From Pedobacter rhizosphaerae (GTDB lineage: Bacteria > Bacteroidota > Bacteroidia > Sphingobacteriales > Sphingobacteriaceae), in contig NZ_FOGG01000020.1 in assembly GCF_900111155.1 (NCBI RefSeq), positions 1 to 64,000 of the forward strand: a stretch of DNA of 64,000 bases, in the 5' to 3' direction. The notes beneath the pieces were generated by a model. The model searched no databases. It was not told where the DNA came from and saw only the letters and a program-made list of their open reading frames with translations. A program made the translations under genes and the position numbers. Positions within the stretch are counted from its first letter, which is position 1. The number at the start of each line of letters is the position of its first letter. Shown here one piece after another: positions 9,075 through 16,834 of the stretch.

Positions 9075-10109
9075 ATGGATGAATTAGCAGCTCTCATAGT
9101 CAATTTAATAAAGGACTATCGCAACGATGATGGAATTTTTATAGATAAGGATCACGTCATGCGTTGGGCAAATCAATTCGATGAGAATGATCGACAGTTT
9201 ATCTTAGAAGAATTATATCATATTCTTCCTAAATCCTATATTTCGAAAGAATTAGTAGTTGGTGAATTTGAACAAATTTTCAAGTATCTCGCCGAATACA
9301 ATAAATACGATGATATTAAGTCCTTTCTTAACGATTCAAGATTTCTAAGTTGTCAGTCGGAAGAGAAAAGTCAAACTAAGTTGTTGGAATTCCTAACAGA
9401 AATCTGCATGAAACAATTTGGCTTTTCAATTAATACAAGTAATAGTGAGAACATCAAGTTTTGGATTTATGTTGATGATGTTTTAGCTTCAGGAGGTACT
9501 TTTAAAAGAGACATTAAAAAAGAAGTATTAGCCTATGGAACCGATAAATTTCAGGATCAAGGCATTAAACTTATACCAATCTTTTTCTTCCTACACACTT
9601 GGGGTTATAAAATTGTTAAATATGGCCTTTCTATGGATTTCGGAGGAGTTTTTACCTCATTAACCTTCCATAGAGTTCATGAAATAGAGAATGATCCACG
9701 GATTAACTATTATAATAATAATCCGAAATTTAATCATGTCTATCCGATTAAACCGGACGACTGTGATCATTGGGAGATATATTTACAATCCTTGGAGGCC
9801 GAAAAACATGAGACGTATGCTTATCGTGACAATGAGAGGCCAGGAAAAGAGGAATTTTATTCTTCCCCCGAGAATAGAAATCGTTATGAACAAATTATAC
9901 TGAATAAAGGTATTGAAATTTTATCAAGAGCTGAAAATTTGAGTCCATCAACTCGTCCGCTTGGATTTGGATATCCTAGTTATAAAACTTTTGGAACTGG
10001 AAGTCACGCGTTCACATGGAGGAATATTTCTAACACATGCCCAATAATTTATTGGTGGGAAAACCATAATTGGATACCTTTGTTCTCTGTAGCAAACCGT
10101 GGAAGATAA
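9075..10109 (+). CDS. Phosphoribosyltransferase-like protein
   Basis: 344 residues. The stretch FWIYVDDVLASGGTFKRDI (about 129-147) has the PRPP-binding signature of type I phosphoribosyltransferases: two acidic residues followed by a small-residue/GGT loop. It resembles the PRTase-like proteins found in predicted conflict systems rather than nucleotide-salvage enzymes, because it has long flanking regions: an N-terminal helical region (1-110) and a C-terminal part with NTCPIIYWWENHNWIPLF. It may process PRPP, a nucleotide or a nucleic-acid end. It overlaps the following NADAR gene by 11 bases. The family call rests on one motif, so the fold is likely but the activity uncertain. Confidence 0.65.
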   Translation: MDELAALIVNLIKDYRNDDGIFIDKDHVMRWANQFDENDRQFILEELYHILPKSYISKELVVGEFEQIFKYLAEYNKYDDIKSFLNDSRFLSCQSEEKSQTKLLEFLTEICMKQFGFSINTSNSENIKFWIYVDDVLASGGTFKRDIKKEVLAYGTDKFQDQGIKLIPIFFFLHTWGYKIVKYGLSMDFGGVFTSLTFHRVHEIENDPRINYYNNNPKFNHVYPIKPDDCDHWEIYLQSLEAEKHETYAYRDNERPGKEEFYSSPENRNRYEQIILNKGIEILSRAENLSPSTRPLGFGYPSYKTFGTGSHAFTWRNISNTCPIIYWWENHNWIPLFSVANRGR

Positions 10110-10710
10110 AAAGAATCAAATTAGAAGGTATCTAAAAGGAGAATGTATTACTTTCCGTAGTACAAAAGGAGAGTTAGGCTCTCTATCTAATATGGCACCA
10201 GGTTTTCCTGTTAGGATTGGTAATCTAATAATAGGTAATATTGAAACTTTATATCAAGCATGTAAATACCCAAAGCAGCTTGACATTCAGAAAAGAATTT
10301 TAAGCGCTTCAAGTCCTATGTATGCCAAGAAAATCTCGCGCCTGCATTCCAAGTCCGAAAGACCAGATTGGAATTCAGTAAGATTTAAGATAATGCGCTT
10401 TTGTTTGCAAATGAAGCTTCAGCAGAATTTAAAGCAATTTTCTGAAATATTATTATCGACGAAAAATATGCCTATCGTAGAATACACGGACACTGATAAA
10501 ATTTGGGGGGCAGTCGACTGCGGCAGTTATTATGAAGGAGTTAATGCACTTGGGAGATTGTTGATGGAGCTCAGAGAAAAACTTAACGAAAATGAAACAA
10601 ACATTATAGATAAACCCAGCATAGATAATTTTTTTCTTTTGGAATATGACTTACAAATAATGAGCAACTATATAAATTACAAAAACGTAGTCAACAAACT
10701 TGACATGTAG
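10099..10710 (+). CDS. NADAR (YbiA-like) domain protein
   Basis: 203 residues from a GTG start at 10099-10101 that lies inside the preceding gene. Features of the NADAR/YbiA/DUF1768 superfamily are an early FRST...LGSLSNMAPGFP segment (equivalent to the usual F.LSNFYP), NIETLYQACKYPK (equivalent to the EHAYQA motif) and the terminal IWGAVDCGSYYEGVNALGRLLMELR (equivalent to WG..G.N.LG..LM..R). Family members hydrolyse N-glycosidic bonds, for example in riboflavin intermediates, and some remove ADP-ribose from guanine in DNA. Here it closes the TcmP cassette and could reverse or detoxify a modification made by the other enzymes. That role is inference. Confidence 0.8.
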   Translation: MEDKKNQIRRYLKGECITFRSTKGELGSLSNMAPGFPVRIGNLIIGNIETLYQACKYPKQLDIQKRILSASSPMYAKKISRLHSKSERPDWNSVRFKIMRFCLQMKLQQNLKQFSEILLSTKNMPIVEYTDTDKIWGAVDCGSYYEGVNALGRLLMELREKLNENETNIIDKPSIDNFFLLEYDLQIMSNYINYKNVVNKLDM

Positions 10711-11039
10711 TTGCCAAATCACTTGGTGTGATATAATGGAGTATAAGTGACCTACGCTTATCTGGTTGTTATAAATTTATTGGCGATTTGGTCGAAAATG
10801 TATGACCTATGTTTAAGATATATTCAGAGCCTTGGATGAAGATTTCAATGTAAGCATTTTATCAAATGGCAATAACTTAAATATTTGTGAGAAGGGCGAG
10901 TCGGTAATGATTAGTAGATCATTGCTGTGGATAGATTTATCTACCGACTTTAATATTTTTTAGTTTTACGGGAATCCGTAAATTTCGGTTATGATAAATT
11001 ACTATATTTATTTTTCTTGAGTAATTGGCAATTCTGAAA
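10711..11039. other. Intergenic region between NADAR gene and nuclease cassette
   Basis: About 330 AT-rich bases with no gene. It contains the branched stem-loop at 10899-10949 with a downstream T run (listed as a terminator candidate). The rest shows nothing I can support. Confidence 0.5.
10899..10963 (+). terminator. Branched stem-loop followed by a T-rich run
   Basis: AGTCGGTA (10899-10906) pairs with TACCGACT (10942-10949). Inside it, AATGAT/ATCATT (10906-10923) and GATA/TATC form two smaller hairpins, giving a three-way-junction shape, and the sequence continues TTAATATTTTTTAG. This fits an intrinsic terminator or the 3' end of a small structured RNA. No reverse transcriptase is nearby, so there is no support for a retron. 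Confidence 0.4.
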
Positions 11040-11918
11040 ATGGCAGATAAAAAAATAACATTGGAGCTAATGAAGCTCTATCAGACTTATGCTGACCGGC
11101 TTACGATTTCCGCTAATTTATCTTCTATTTTACACCGCGCCCGAGATATCAAGGCTTCTGGCAACGAGATTGAGATAGCAGTCAGGAGTATGTTGAGCGA
11201 ACTTTTGCCCTTGAAGTATAAAATAAGTAACGGGCATATTATTGATCAGGATCTTAATGTAAGTAAGCAATATGACCTGATTATATCGGAGCATATTGAC
11301 CATAATCCTATTGCTCATTTCAATGACACTACCGAGTTGTTCTTCTATGAGTCGATCTATTTAACCGGGGAGATCAAGGCTACCTGGAATCTTAAGAATT
11401 TGGAGGATTCGATGGCATCTATCGCAGATTTGAAAAATAGGCTTGTCAGAAAGGGCATAGATAGTAAAACGCTCATTTCAGGAAACCAGGAAGTGCAGCT
11501 TGATGTGGAGCTGACCAAAAATCCGATTAGAAATCCGCTGTTTAATTTTGCTTTTGCGATTAAAGAGGATTCGGATTTTCATAAATTCAAGAATCTGTAT
11601 AAATTGGATCACACCCTAAAGTTCCAGCCCAATATCACTGTCATTTTGAACCGAGGTATTTTTGTATTGGTCAATAAGGAAGATCTACAACATAATAAAT
11701 TAACTGTACAGCTTTATCCAGAATATGTGACGGATTTATCCTCGGTTGAATGGAAGTTTATTGATTGCTCGCAGGGAGGAAGGAACTTGGCTTACCTGCT
11801 GTTCTGTATCTCGCAGCACTTAAATAATGTCATACTGGAAAAGCCACCTTACCTAAAATATTCCGCTAGCCTTTTGGATTTGGATACCGAAAGTCTTTTG
11901 GATTTAAACGAATTATAA
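11040..11918 (+). CDS. DUF6602-like protein, putative PD-(D/E)XK nuclease
   Basis: 292 residues from the ATG at 11040; a TTG 15 bases upstream is a possible alternative. The pattern KISNGHIIDQDLNVSKQYD (D79) followed by FFYESIYLTGEIKA (E111-x-K113) is the arrangement of DUF6602-type proteins and of PD-(D/E)XK nuclease cores: an acidic residue on one strand, then E-x-K on the next. The N-terminal helices and the C-terminal half are not recognised. One base separates it from the next gene, so the two form a transcription unit. A DNA- or RNA-cleaving function is inferred from the core pattern and the defence-gene setting. Confidence 0.6.
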   Translation: MADKKITLELMKLYQTYADRLTISANLSSILHRARDIKASGNEIEIAVRSMLSELLPLKYKISNGHIIDQDLNVSKQYDLIISEHIDHNPIAHFNDTTELFFYESIYLTGEIKATWNLKNLEDSMASIADLKNRLVRKGIDSKTLISGNQEVQLDVELTKNPIRNPLFNFAFAIKEDSDFHKFKNLYKLDHTLKFQPNITVILNRGIFVLVNKEDLQHNKLTVQLYPEYVTDLSSVEWKFIDCSQGGRNLAYLLFCISQHLNNVILEKPPYLKYSASLLDLDTESLLDLNEL

Positions 11919-11919
11919 C

Positions 11920-12996
11920 ATGAAATTTAAAGAAATTAACATCTCTCGTCTGATAATCCATAAAATCATCGGGAAGACTAAGGCCCATGACGCTTACTCT
12001 GATAGTTCGGATTTGATACACACGCTGGATAAGGATACTAAAGAGACCCTGCTTACGAGAATTTATGATGCGGTTGGCAAATCCAATCGTTTTTTTGAAA
12101 CGAAGCTGGAATATACTGAAAGCGATAGTTTTTGGAATTTGGCCAAAGATTTGAATGAACTTGGGGCGGAAGCTTTCGTTCAGGCTACCAAAGATATTAC
12201 TGAAATTGCTGTTGACGCGCATCAGGCGGGTACAAGGCCCGGAGGATTATTGGTTATTATAGATGGTGTTGTTGATAAGAATAATGCCGTTATGGTCATC
12301 AAGGCTGAACTGCAGGAGGCACTAACTTTGAATGGCACAGCTATTCAACTGATCAAAGAACTATTTCTCTCTCCTGCAAAGGAATTCTACAAAATCGGAA
12401 TACTCATTCACTCTAACAAGGCAAAAAAAGGAAGTAGTGGATTTGAGACCTTTGTTTATGATGATAATTTTTCTCCGAGTAAAAAGGATTTGGCAAGTTA
12501 TTTTTACCGTGACTTTTTAGGGTTTAGCACATCTAATAATGATAAAATCCAAACTAACGCTTTTTTAGTTTCTTTTACTGATTTTGTGGAGAGAAATATC
12601 AAGGATTTTACAAGCCGGAAAAACTTAAAGATAAGAATTAAAGCTGACTATAGGGAGTCATCTAATAAAATTGTAGATCCAAAATCTTATGCTGAATTTT
12701 TTGATGATGACCCTAGTCTTCGTAAAAAATACGATGAACAGATTGTAAAGAAATTTCCAAGGTCGTTCACGAAGGATCTTTTTCTAGTGGATGATTCCCT
12801 CAATAAATCTACTATCAGTATTACTAGTGATATCAAAATGTCTGGTCCTTCGGATAAAATAGGTAATATCGATATTCTGGATCCTAATGACGAAGTGAAA
12901 ACTAGTAAACTTAAAATGGATATTGAAGATGGGCAAGTGACTAAAATAGTTGTTTTGCGTTCCGATAAAAAAACTTTTGAGCGTGATCTTGAGTAA
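11920..12996 (+). CDS. NdpA/37-kDa nucleoid-associated-like protein
   Basis: 358 residues. The segments GGLLVIIDGVVDKNNAVMVIK followed by AELQEAL, IGILIHSNKA and TNAFLVSFTDFVERNIKDF match the general layout of the 37-kDa nucleoid-associated family (NdpA/YejK), in which a central beta region with a conserved K-x-E/D-x-Q-E-stretch precedes an FxxxVxxFI-type segment. Such genes are often seen next to putative nucleases in defence islands. It directly follows the DUF6602-like nuclease gene. It probably binds DNA and may sense or guide; this is inference. The family assignment is from pattern recall and could be wrong. Confidence 0.5.
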   Translation: MKFKEINISRLIIHKIIGKTKAHDAYSDSSDLIHTLDKDTKETLLTRIYDAVGKSNRFFETKLEYTESDSFWNLAKDLNELGAEAFVQATKDITEIAVDAHQAGTRPGGLLVIIDGVVDKNNAVMVIKAELQEALTLNGTAIQLIKELFLSPAKEFYKIGILIHSNKAKKGSSGFETFVYDDNFSPSKKDLASYFYRDFLGFSTSNNDKIQTNAFLVSFTDFVERNIKDFTSRKNLKIRIKADYRESSNKIVDPKSYAEFFDDDPSLRKKYDEQIVKKFPRSFTKDLFLVDDSLNKSTISITSDIKMSGPSDKIGNIDILDPNDEVKTSKLKMDIEDGQVTKIVVLRSDKKTFERDLE

Positions 12997-13183
12997 TGGT
13001 TTTCTCAATTGAACTTTGAACTTTCTCTTGCACGCTTTTTTACTTTAGTTCTTAGATCTTTAGTTGATAATGCAAATGAAAATTGAGCTTAAAGTGCTGT
13101 TAGGTTAAAATCGGAGAGGTAGTCTACTCAGGCGCTTTTATTCTATGATAAAGTTTTCCATCTTTAAAGAAACCTAAATTAAT

Positions 13184-13393
13184 ATGGCACGGACACTCGA
13201 TCAAATAAAATGGAATACTATTACTGTACTTTTAAACGATGAGATCCTTATGGCACTATTGGTGCTGAAAGATGGAAATGCAATTGATCTTTTATATGAT
13301 CTATCTAACGGTGATTCAAATCGAATAAATGTAAAGTGCACCGTCCTGAATTTACCTGCCCAAAATATGACCCAATACACTGTACCCAAATAA
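13184..13393 (+). CDS. Small hypothetical protein
   Basis: 69 residues with ordinary composition (WNTITVLLNDEILMALLVL, then a polar C-terminus ending TQYTVPK). It starts at an ATG after an A-rich stretch (CCTAAATTAAT), a normal setting in Bacteroidota, and ends 18 bases before a good stem-loop terminator, which supports a real transcription end here. No family is recognised. It lies 187 bases after the NdpA-like gene and could be a late member of that cassette. Confidence 0.45.
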   Translation: MARTLDQIKWNTITVLLNDEILMALLVLKDGNAIDLLYDLSNGDSNRINVKCTVLNLPAQNMTQYTVPK

Positions 13394-13411
13394 AAAAGCT
13401 ATAAGACTAAA

Positions 13412-13435
13412 AAAGCCTATCTTACGATAAGCTTT
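13412..13435. terminator. Stem-loop terminator between converging genes
   Basis: AAAGCCTATC (13412-13421), loop TTAC, GATAAGCTTT (13426-13435): ten pairs with one mismatch, flanked by A/T runs (AAAA before). It lies between a plus-strand small gene and the minus-strand Crp/Fnr gene and could end both transcripts. Confidence 0.6.
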
Positions 13436-13603
13436 TCGCGAGTAGCCGTTACTGGTCAAATTTCGACCTATTTGCAGGCTGATTTTCAGGAATTAACGAA
13501 GTCGCAAATTATCTCAAATGTTAAAGGAAGGTTTTGTAGGTAAGACCTAATATTTGAAATGCTTTTCGTTATAATAGTTTTTTTTGTAAGGTTCTGTTAA
13601 AAT

Positions 13604-14236
13604 TTACTGCTTATCTTTTTGTTGTTTTTGTGTCAGGTGACACATTTCTAGTTTTTTTCTCCGGATTCTACTGAGTGTTTCCCTGCTTATGCCGAGGTAA
13701 GAGGCTATGTTTTGTTGTGTGGTTTGTTGTTCGATCTGGGGATGGTTTTTGAGCAGGAGATCATATTTGTGTTCCGGTCTTTGTGTGCGTAGTAGGATGG
13801 CGCGTTCTTCGCCCAGGATATAGTATTTCTGGATGATAATTCTGCCGAGAAGATTGCCTTCTTTGAAATCGGCATAATAGGCATTGAGTTCAAGCCAGGT
13901 GAGGGATTGGAGTTTGCAGTCTTGAAGCACTTCGATGTACTCATTTGCAGGTTGCTGGCTGAAAAAGCTGGATGCTGAGGTCATCAGATCACCTTTGCCG
14001 CTGAACCAGGTGGTGCATTCTTTTCCATCTTCGTCGATGAAGTAGGACCGGAGAAAACCGCTTCGGATAAAGTAAATGCGCCGGGCAGTTTCGCCAGGTG
14101 ATAATAGGATTTTTTTACGTTCGAAAGTTTCGATGAGGCTTTCTTCTTTTATCCTATTTTGCATAGGAGTTGGAAGGGGCATGATGAAGCTTAATGTTTC
14201 CAGTAAGTCATCTTCGGAGATGTTAAAATGCTGCAT
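13604..14236 (-). CDS. Crp/Fnr family transcriptional regulator
   Basis: 210 residues. The N-terminal half is a cyclic-nucleotide-binding-like beta roll (KKILLSPGETARRIYFIRSGFLRSYF...GKECTTWFSGKGDLMTSASSFFSQQPA). The C-terminal HTH is TQQNIASYLGISRETLSRIRRKK. The ATG at 14234-14236 (MQHFNISEDD) is preferred to a GTG six codons upstream. Bacteroidota members of this family usually bind an unknown ligand and regulate nearby or metabolic genes. It is divergently oriented to the RteC gene at the start of the conjugative region and could regulate it. The effector-contacting arginine of true Crp is not evident. Confidence 0.88.
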   Translation of the reverse strand: MQHFNISEDDLLETLSFIMPLPTPMQNRIKEESLIETFERKKILLSPGETARRIYFIRSGFLRSYFIDEDGKECTTWFSGKGDLMTSASSFFSQQPANEYIEVLQDCKLQSLTWLELNAYYADFKEGNLLGRIIIQKYYILGEERAILLRTQRPEHKYDLLLKNHPQIEQQTTQQNIASYLGISRETLSRIRRKKLEMCHLTQKQQKDKQ

Positions 14237-14492
14237 GGTGATCGATTGTGTCACAGATCAACCATTGTTATTTTTAAACGGGGTAATATTGTCCTTGCGG
14301 ATCGGATACAGATAGTTAACGCTTTATCTTATGCTTTAGTATATCGGTGACTATAACGCACGTTTCGCTTTTGAGCTCGCGATGGATGTGAGTGGTTTAT
14401 AGCTGTTTGGGTTATGTGTTTATTTTTCTTCCTGCTTGTGAGAGTTGTTGCCGGTTAACGGGCAAAGTGGGATTTTATCTAATATCAGTCCT

Positions 14493-15383
14493 ATGTATTT
14501 AAAGTTTAGTGAAAAACTGTTGGCCGAGCTTGATATCCGGTTAGAATCTTTAGCTGTTCAGGAATTTTCTGATGTAGCGCGTCTAAAGGCGCGAACTGCG
14601 CTGATCGCTGATGCAATTGGCGTGCTTTCTGATTTTGTATCGGAGCATCCGTCTGAAGATTCTTTAGAAGAGATTCTTTATTATAAAACGATCTATCCGC
14701 GTTTTAAGTCTTTGATTGTTTTTGAAACGGCATATCAGTATTTTTTGGTGGATGTACCGGATAGTGGGTTAAAGGCGAAGAAAAAGTACTGCTTGCTGAA
14801 GCTGCGGGAGATCGCCCGGTTTTTTGAGCAGAACAGTATGCATTATGATTATTTCCGTTTGGATGGGGAAATGCTGGATGAGCTTTTTTATACAAGGAAT
14901 GATGCGGGGAATGTGTTGCAGCCTTTTGTTTTGGCTTATGAGCCGTTTTTGGGTACGCCGATGGCGGAGCTGGTGAGCTCGTTTGTGGCTTTTGAGCGGC
15001 TTAGGAATGAGATTTTGGCTTTGCTGCATGCTCTTTCGGGCCCTGCTTCGCTTTCTGCTACGGTGGTGGATGCTGCGGGCAGTTTGCAGCGGCAGTTTAA
15101 GTGGACCGGTGAGGATATCCATTTAATTGAGCTGGCGCATGGGATTCATTTAACTGGTCAGGTGAATAATGGTGCAATTGGGATCGTGGAGCTGTTTAAG
15201 ATCGTGGGGGAGTTTTTTGGGGTGAACCTTCGGGTGCCCAAACGCGGCTTTGATGATTTAAAGGCGAGAAAAACAATGAGCAAGACGGCGTTTTTGGATA
15301 TGATGAAAGCAGCGATGCTGAAAAAAATGGAGGATGATGATGCTTACGACCCGGAAAAGCTGAGAAGGCGGAATGGGTTTTAG
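14493..15383 (+). CDS. rteC: RteC-domain protein
   Basis: 296 residues from ATG 14493 (MYLKFSEKLLAELDIRLE). The layout matches RteC, the third regulator of CTnDOT-type conjugative transposons: a helical N-terminus, EDSLEEILYYKTIYPRFKSLIVFETAYQYFL, FFEQNSMHYDYFRLDG, then the DNA-binding C-terminal part with KWTGEDIHLIELAHGIHLTGQVN and FGVNLRVPKRGFDDLKARK. In CTnDOT, RteC activates excision genes. An open frame exists 16 codons upstream but begins with TTG. It is the first recognisable gene of the conjugative region and is followed by a palindrome that may be an operator. Confidence 0.85.
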   Translation: MYLKFSEKLLAELDIRLESLAVQEFSDVARLKARTALIADAIGVLSDFVSEHPSEDSLEEILYYKTIYPRFKSLIVFETAYQYFLVDVPDSGLKAKKKYCLLKLREIARFFEQNSMHYDYFRLDGEMLDELFYTRNDAGNVLQPFVLAYEPFLGTPMAELVSSFVAFERLRNEILALLHALSGPASLSATVVDAAGSLQRQFKWTGEDIHLIELAHGIHLTGQVNNGAIGIVELFKIVGEFFGVNLRVPKRGFDDLKARKTMSKTAFLDMMKAAMLKKMEDDDAYDPEKLRRRNGF

Positions 15384-15433
15384 GGGAAGTTTTTTCTGCT
15401 TTTAGGATGCTGAGGGGCTGTTTTCAATCCAAT

Positions 15434-15451
15434 CTATCCAATATTGGATAG
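15434..15451. promoter_or_regulatory. 18-bp perfect palindrome, possible operator
   Basis: CTATCCAATATTGGATAG is its own reverse complement. It lies 50 bases after the rteC stop and about 77 bases before the first tra-region gene. A partial direct copy (ATCCAATC) precedes it. A dimeric regulator such as RteC or the nearby Crp/Fnr protein could bind here; a nick-site role is not supported. Confidence 0.4.
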
Positions 15452-15486
15452 GAAGATTTGGGGGCTTTGCAACTTTGCTTTATCAA

Positions 15487-15512
15487 ATCCCGGTACAATG
15501 GGGTGCCGGGAT
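15487..15512 (+). promoter_or_regulatory. Stem-loop just upstream of the first tra-region gene
   Basis: ATCCCGGTAC (15487-15496) pairs with GTGCCGGGAT (15503-15512) with one G-T pair and a 6-base loop, ending 15 bases before the ATG at 15528. No T run follows. It may protect or regulate the leader of the tra transcript. Confidence 0.35.
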
Positions 15513-15527
15513 CTAGCATGAGGTCTT

Positions 15528-16067
15528 ATGTTGTATCGTTTTTCTACTTCGGGATTTATAGTTGTGCTGCTGGTGTTGGCGCTGCTCTGGTACGGTGGTG
15601 TGCTGGTGTTCTTTTTGCTTAGGAAAAATGGGCGGGGTTTAATTGGTGCAGGTTTGGGATTGGGTTCGGGACATAAGCTTCATGCCGGTCGTGCAACTAT
15701 TCCTGATGACGGTACTTCTGCTGCGGGTAGTGAGGAAATTGCGGATGATCTGATGGGAAAAGCAAAACTGCCAGAGGGAATGACTAGCGTAGGAATGGAA
15801 GATATTGGATTTGTGGATTTGGATGAGCGTAATGTCGCCGATCAACAGGGGCTGGTGCCGGATTTGCTTGAGGAGATAAAAAATGTTTTTTTATTGCTAG
15901 CAAAAGAGGATGGTTCCAAGCAGGATTTTCTGGCACTCATGAAAGTGATCAAAGAGAATTATCCAGGCATGAGTTCGCATCCGCGCATTGGAGCCATAAA
16001 TGAGTTCATTGCTGGTCATGCTGCTTTTCATATTGGTGCTGAGGAGCTGGAGAATCTCTGGTATTAG
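15528..16067 (+). CDS. Tra-region membrane-anchored hypothetical protein
   Basis: 179 residues. One N-terminal membrane segment (about 8-31, FIVVLLVLALLWYGGVLVFFLL) is followed by a glycine-rich linker and an acidic soluble domain (LPDLLEEIKNVFLLLAKEDGS...ENLWY). The ATG follows a GAGG-like sequence. It sits where TraD-like small genes occur, directly before traE, in the same direction, so it is probably part of the conjugation operon. I do not recognise the family. The soluble part would be cytoplasmic if the anchor is type I-reversed; orientation is uncertain. Confidence 0.65.
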   Translation: MLYRFSTSGFIVVLLVLALLWYGGVLVFFLLRKNGRGLIGAGLGLGSGHKLHAGRATIPDDGTSAAGSEEIADDLMGKAKLPEGMTSVGMEDIGFVDLDERNVADQQGLVPDLLEEIKNVFLLLAKEDGSKQDFLALMKVIKENYPGMSSHPRIGAINEFIAGHAAFHIGAEELENLWY

Positions 16068-16159
16068 TTTTACCTGCGAGTTTTTGTTTTCTCTCTTGTT
16101 GGCGGTTTCTATCCATTTCATTTCTACCCTACATCTATTCATTCTATCTATCGATTTCT

Positions 16160-16504
16160 ATGAAAAATCAATTCAACAGCCCTCGCGGGCAGGTTTTTGC
16201 CAAATTTTTATTAGCCCTATATGTGCTTTGCACTTATCAGTTTGTTAGTGGTTTGCCGCTTTTTGCCCAGGATGGGAATGCGGGTATTCAGGAAGCTACG
16301 GATAAAGTGGTGGGTTATTTTGATACCGGCTGCGATCTGATGTATGCCATCGGTGCAGTTATGGGCATCATAGGCGCTGTCAAGGTCTTTAACAAGTGGA
16401 ATGCCGGAGAGCCGGATACTTCCAAAGTAGCTTCTGCATGGTTTGGAAGTTGTGTATTTCTGGTGATTGTGGCAACGGTTTTAAAATCATTTTTCGGGAT
16501 ATAG
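16160..16504 (+). CDS. traE: Conjugative transposon protein TraE (DUF4134)
   Basis: 114 residues. An N-terminal signal-like helix is followed by DTGCDLMYAIGAVMGIIGAVKVFNKWNAGEPDTSKVASAWFGSCVFLVIVATVLKSFFG, the DUF4134 pattern with two membrane helices around a GEPD loop. TraE is a VirB2-like small inner-membrane or pilin-type component of the Bacteroidota type IV secretion apparatus. Three bases separate it from traF, the invariant order in this family of elements. Confidence 0.9.
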   Translation: MKNQFNSPRGQVFAKFLLALYVLCTYQFVSGLPLFAQDGNAGIQEATDKVVGYFDTGCDLMYAIGAVMGIIGAVKVFNKWNAGEPDTSKVASAWFGSCVFLVIVATVLKSFFGI

Positions 16505-16507
16505 GTC

Positions 16508-16834
16508 ATGGCAACAGTTTATCATATCAATAAGGGGGTAGGCAGGCCAATTGTGTTCAAGGGCTTAAAAGCGCAATACATTGCTTATCTGGCTTTGGGC
16601 TTGGTACTGTTACTTGTCGGTTTTGCGATCGGTTATGTATCGGGGGTGCCACTTGTGCTGTTGATGGTTTTGGTAAGCGTTTTGGGCGGGGGATTATTTA
16701 TAGTTGTTTTCCGCATGAGTGCCCGTTTCGGGGAGTATGGGCTGCTCAAGTTTTTGGCAAAGCGCTCGGTTCCAAAGTATCTGGTGTTTCGTAGCCGCAG
16801 GATTTTTACAGGACTTAAATATACTGGGCTATGA
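16508..16834 (+). CDS. traF: Conjugative transposon protein TraF (DUF4133)
   Basis: 108 residues. YHINKGVGRPIVFKGLKAQYIAYLA, two membrane helices (about 25-68) and the C-terminal GLLKFLAKRSVPKYLVFRSRRIF are the DUF4133 signature. It is the VirB3-like small membrane partner of the TraG ATPase and overlaps traG by 4 bases, which supports translational coupling. Confidence 0.9.
   Translation: MATVYHINKGVGRPIVFKGLKAQYIAYLALGLVLLLVGFAIGYVSGVPLVLLMVLVSVLGGGLFIVVFRMSARFGEYGLLKFLAKRSVPKYLVFRSRRIFTGLKYTGL

Noticed and set aside
10899-10963. Retron non-coding RNA
   Set aside because: No reverse transcriptase gene in the window and no long a1/a2 arrangement.
14704-15122. Minus-strand ORFs inside rteC
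   Set aside because: Shadow frames of the RteC gene with proline/histidine-rich, low-complexity translations.
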